Shown here in pieces: positions 6,626-8,181 of a DNA stretch of 8,181 bases. Made by a program: the position numbers and the translations under genes. The stretch spans positions 1-8,181 of the forward strand of contig RPPU01000174.1 of NCBI GenBank assembly GCA_003819975.1. Direction: 5' to 3'. Source of the stretch: Desulfobacteraceae bacterium. GTDB taxonomy: Bacteria; Desulfobacterota; DSM-4660; Desulfatiglandales; HGW-15. The notes under the pieces are model-generated. The model saw only the letters and a list, made by a program, of their open reading frames with translations. It was not told where the DNA came from and did no database searches. How positions within the stretch are numbered: the stretch's first letter is position 1; the number at the start of each line of letters is the position of its first letter.

Positions 6626-8181
6626 ATGCGGATCTCCAGTTCCGATCCGATTTCGATCGAAGCCTTAAACAAACACCTCACCGTGGTGACTTGTTTGATC
6701 CTGGCGGCTTTCCTGGTCATCGTGCTGCGATTATGGTTTTTGCAGGTTGTGCGCGGGAACCTCTATCGCATGCAATCGGAGAGAAACCGCATTCATCTGC
6801 AGGATATCCCGCCTTTCCGCGGATTGATCTTCGACCGGCACGGGGAACTGCTGGTCGATAACCGACCCTCCTACAATGTATTCATTACACCCGAGGAAAT
6901 TCAGGACCGTGAACAATTGTTGGTGACCCTGGAACGGATGCTCTATTTGGACCGGCCGGCCGTTAAAAAGAAAATCGAGGACCAGATTAAAAAATATCCC
7001 TTTCGGCCCGTTCTGATCAAGAAGAATATTTCGCGTGAAGAATTGGCTGTCGTGGAAACCAACCTTTTCAACCTGCCGGGCGTCATGATCCGCGTGAACC
7101 CGCAGCGGTTTTATCTTTTTGAAAAAATGGCCGCCCATGTGATCGGCCATATGGGTGAAATCGGCGAGAGCGAATTGGCCAAAGGGCAGTATCCGGCCAA
7201 TAAACGCGGGGATTTGATCGGTAAATACGGCGTGGAAGGCAAATGGCAGGAAGTCCTTAGCGGCTTACGAGGCGAAGAGCAGATCGAAGTGGATGCCGCC
7301 GGCCGCCGATTAAAAATCATCGACCGCCGGACCCCTTTACCGGGCAAGAATATCACCCTCACCATCGATCGTAAGCTGCAAATTCTGGCGGAAGAGTGCT
7401 TGAAAGACAAAAAGGGCGCCATCGTGGCCATGGACCCCAATACGGGTGAGATTTTGGCCTTGGCGAGCAGTCCGGCTTTTGATCCGAATCTTTTTATCGG
7501 CGGCATTGAAAACGAAGAATTGCCGAAAATTCTTTTAGACCCGAATCACCCTTTGCAAAACCGGGCTATTGCGGGCGTATACCCGCCCGGTTCTATTTTT
7601 AAAATCGTGGTCGCTTTAGCCGGTTTGCAGGAGGGGCTTTTAGACCCAAAAGAAGAAGTCGTTTGCAATGGAGTTTATACGCTTGGGAATCATCAGTTCA
7701 AATGCTGGATGTGGAGTAGGGGCGGTCACGGCCGCGTCGGGCTGCAACGTGCTATTATCGAATCCTGCGACGTTTATTTTTACCGTTTGGGCCGGCGTTT
7801 GGGAGTGGATTTGATCGCTCAATATGCCAATATGTGCGGGTTCGGCAAGAAGACCGGGTTTGAATTGGGTTTTGAAAAAGAGGGGCTCATTCCGACCAAC
7901 CAATGGAGATTAAGAGCCAAAGGGGCACCCTGGCAGCCCGGCGATACCATCAACATGTCTATCGGCCAGGGTTTTGTATTGGTTACGCCCATCCAAGCCG
8001 CCAATCTTATCAGTGCGATTTTTAACGGCGGTATTTTATACCAACCCGGCATCATTAAGCAAATCACGGATAATCAAGAAGTTATATTTCAATTTCAAGC
8101 CGTTCCCAAGGGTCAATTGCAGGTCAAGCCGGAATATTTGGATCTGATCAAACAGGGTTTGATCGGTGTTGTCAACGAAGG
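6626..8181 (+). CDS. mrdA: Peptidoglycan D,D-transpeptidase PBP2 (MrdA), lacking its C-terminus
   Basis: PBP2 is the class B penicillin-binding protein that cross-links new peptidoglycan during elongation, paired with RodA and activated by MreC. The first 518 codons are present and the frame runs off the window. Residues 19-41 are the membrane anchor. The pedestal domain begins at about 56, with PFRGLIFDRHGELLVDNRPS (63-82). The transpeptidase domain starts at about 245. The active-site SxxK is S323-I-F-K326 in YPPGSIFK, and the second motif is S380-C-D382 (ESCDVYFY), the usual form in PBP2. The KTG/KSG motif must lie just past the edge, since MSIGQGFVLVTPIQ (444-457), which precedes it, is near the end. 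Cys347, Cys360, His368 and Cys381 are placed as a possible zinc site next to the SxD motif. The ATG follows GGAAGGA (6611-6617) with 8 bases of spacing. rodA is expected next. Confidence 0.97.
   Translation, partial: MRISSSDPISIEALNKHLTVVTCLILAAFLVIVLRLWFLQVVRGNLYRMQSERNRIHLQDIPPFRGLIFDRHGELLVDNRPSYNVFITPEEIQDREQLLVTLERMLYLDRPAVKKKIEDQIKKYPFRPVLIKKNISREELAVVETNLFNLPGVMIRVNPQRFYLFEKMAAHVIGHMGEIGESELAKGQYPANKRGDLIGKYGVEGKWQEVLSGLRGEEQIEVDAAGRRLKIIDRRTPLPGKNITLTIDRKLQILAEECLKDKKGAIVAMDPNTGEILALASSPAFDPNLFIGGIENEELPKILLDPNHPLQNRAIAGVYPPGSIFKIVVALAGLQEGLLDPKEEVVCNGVYTLGNHQFKCWMWSRGGHGRVGLQRAIIESCDVYFYRLGRRLGVDLIAQYANMCGFGKKTGFELGFEKEGLIPTNQWRLRAKGAPWQPGDTINMSIGQGFVLVTPIQAANLISAIFNGGILYQPGIIKQITDNQEVIFQFQAVPKGQLQVKPEYLDLIKQGLIGVVNE

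Noticed and set aside
7571..7590. GC-rich inverted repeat in mrdA
   Set aside because: It falls in codons for the conserved AGVYPPG stretch before the active-site Ser, so protein constraint explains it.
6626..8181. Possible frameshift or truncation in mrdA
   Set aside because: Reading the whole frame codon by codon shows no stop or break; it is incomplete only because the window ends.

Overview
This window is ordinary chromosomal core from a Gram-negative, rod-shaped bacterium, most likely of the Desulfobacterota (Deltaproteobacteria). That placement is an inference from gene order, from the look of MreB, YidC and MnmE, and from the MnmE active-region wording (EINAHSG, GEFTFRAF). No rRNA or other phylogenetic marker is present to settle it. 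Base composition is moderate, and AT-rich only in the central intergenic region.

The window holds two divergent operons. To the left, on the minus strand, runs rpmH (3701-3835), rnpA (3320-3667), yidD (3106-3351), yidC (1351-3030), jag (648-1334) and the first 140 codons of mnmE (1-420, cut by the window edge). This is the classic cluster of ribosomal protein bL34, the RNase P protein, the membrane-insertion factors YidD and YidC, the RNA-binding partner Jag/KhpB and the tRNA-modifying GTPase MnmE. To the right, on the plus strand, runs mreB (4170-5204), mreC (5256-6086), mreD (about 6098-6604) and mrdA/PBP2 (6626 to the window edge, lacking its C-terminus). These are the elongasome (Rod complex) genes; rodA would be expected next.

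The two operons are separated by a 334-base AT-rich region (3836-4169). It carries a good sigma70-type promoter for rpmH (perfect TTGACA), an uncertain promoter for mreB, and a 37-codon open frame whose stop abuts the mreB ribosome binding site. The functions are linked only loosely: YidC, YidD and Jag serve membrane-protein biogenesis, on which MreC, MreD and PBP2 depend as inner-membrane proteins.

The gene content holds no undescribed system. The observations worth a second look are small. First, mreD appears to start at an ATT codon placed exactly behind a near-perfect Shine-Dalgarno sequence. Second, a pair of inverted, degenerate heptamer (CGGTTCA / TGAACCG) arrays lies between jag and mnmE and can fold into a long hairpin. 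Third, tandem hairpins lie between yidD and yidC. Fourth, start-codon strength is graded along mreB, mreC and mreD.
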